A stretch of DNA of 64,000 bases from Candidatus Parabacteroides intestinigallinarum (GTDB lineage: Bacteria; Bacteroidota; Bacteroidia; Bacteroidales; Tannerellaceae). The notes beneath the pieces were generated by a model. The model was not told the DNA's origin. It did no database searches and worked only from the letters and a program-made list of their open reading frames with translations. The translations under genes and the position numbers were made by a program. This document shows positions 63,576-64,000 of the stretch, in pieces; the first letter of the stretch is position 1, and each line of letters begins with the position of its first letter. Location of the stretch: assembly GCA_019114945.1 (NCBI GenBank), contig DXEN01000080.1, positions 1 through 64,000 of the forward strand. Direction: 5' to 3'.

Positions 63576-64000
63576 TTACTCACTTTTGGCCGTTTGGGTT
63601 ATCGTTATTTTGGCTGTCTTGTTGTTGTTGGACTGCAAGGTCAATGTCAGGATTCCGCTTTTCTGCTCACCCTCGTTGGCATCTGCCGAAATGGTCACGG
63701 TATTGCCTTTCTTGCTTACATTGAACCCATCAGGGGCAGCTCCCACCGTATATGATCCACTCGCAGTCACTGTCACATCCTTGCTGCCACCTTCCGCCGG
63801 AATGGTCACCGTAGTCGGGTCTGCCGTAATGGAACCTTCTGACGATGCCTGATAACCACTGCGGATTGCCACACCGGCATCAGCTTTCTTGAACATGCAG
63901 ATGAAGTAGTGCCTGAAGTTGATCTTGTTGCGCTGGTATTCCGGGTCGGTCGATGCCTCGCTGTAATACATCTTCGTGGAGCCGGTGGCCTTGAACACAC
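63576..64000 (-). CDS. Phage structural protein with BACON-like Ig domain (5' end outside window)
   Basis: The frame runs past base 64000; the visible 141 residues begin in mid-protein. The C-terminal half (SITADPTTVTIPAEGGSKDV, TVTASGSYTVGAAPDGFNVS, SGILTLTLQSNNNKTAKITI) is BACON/Ig-like. The upstream section (NKINFRHYFICMFKKADAGV) could be the end of a capsid or head protein, but the evidence is thin. BACON domains on phage surfaces are thought to bind mucus glycans. Confidence 0.65.
   Translation of the reverse strand, partial: VFKATGSTKMYYSEASTDPEYQRNKINFRHYFICMFKKADAGVAIRSGYQASSEGSITADPTTVTIPAEGGSKDVTVTASGSYTVGAAPDGFNVSKKGNTVTISADANEGEQKSGILTLTLQSNNNKTAKITITQTAKSE

Larger units (their letters stand above)
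40168..64000 (-). mobile_element. Siphovirus-type prophage, partial (left end in window, right end outside)
   Basis: Tail tube, G/GT frameshift chaperones, tape measure, distal tail, tail tip, endolysin and a DGR-linked adhesin lie in the usual siphovirus order on the minus strand. The exact left border is not proven; the terminator at 40168-40218 and the truncated GNAT gene mark the region. No attachment-site duplication can be tested because the other end is outside. Integrase, terminase, portal and capsid protease are not in the window. Confidence 0.8.

Overview
This window looks like a Bacteroidales chromosome, most like Parabacteroides or another Tannerellaceae (an inference). Evidence: a SusC/SusD pair, many promoters with the Bacteroidetes -7 box TAnnTTTG, a protease with a type IX secretion C-terminal sorting domain, DUF4469/DUF4251/DUF4923/DUF3256/DUF4831 proteins, and an N-succinylornithine transcarbamylase with the diagnostic Pro90.

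Bases 1-39,540 are core chromosome. In order: the end of a DUF4469 HU-like protein; an OPT oligopeptide transporter; RmuC; a repeat-rich gap; a SusC/SusD pair; a FecCD-type importer (permease and ATPase); DUF4251, DJ-1, TruA, EamA, DUF3256 and DUF1080 genes; a PepSY-like lipoprotein; a complete biotin operon bioB-A-F-G-C-D on the minus strand, preceded by an orphan ORF whose end overlaps a terminator-like hairpin; DUF4831 and a POT transporter; proC, an XRE-cupin regulator and an acyl-CoA ligase; proB-proA-argF'; then a minus-strand group of a T9SS-exported S1 protease, a glycosidase-like secreted protein and glycerate kinase; and a VOC protein. Two families of AT-rich intergenic repeats (AATTGACAATTG type and AAATCATAAATCAT type) punctuate the gene junctions.

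From about 40,168 to the right edge is one end of a siphovirus-type prophage, all on the minus strand. Read right to left: a BACON-like protein (cut by the window), amidase endolysin, two overlapping membrane/lipoprotein lysis-type genes, tail tube, tail chaperones G and GT joined by a -1 frameshift, tape measure, distal tail, tail tip, two small proteins, then a 2,328-residue adhesin, a reverse transcriptase, a DUF4376-like protein, a structured intergenic RNA candidate, a small protein, a thymidylate-synthase-family enzyme with a dCMP-type active site, and a D12-class adenine methyltransferase. A GNAT gene with no ATG and no normal N-terminus lies at the junction. No integrase, terminase or portal is inside the window.

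The standout system is a diversity-generating retroelement (DGR). A 112-bp template repeat (44334-44445) lies between the adhesin and the reverse transcriptase. It matches a 112-bp variable repeat (44713-44824) near the 3' end of the adhesin gene. They differ at 10 positions, and all 10 are adenines in the template; none of the other 85 template positions differ. The template has its own TACCTTTG promoter. The reverse transcriptase has the DGR-type SQ motif and YCDD catalytic box plus an unassigned C-terminal extension, and no Avd gene is recognisable. The likely outcome is a phage that retargets its tail adhesin, and that may also carry modified cytosine and methylated adenine in its DNA.
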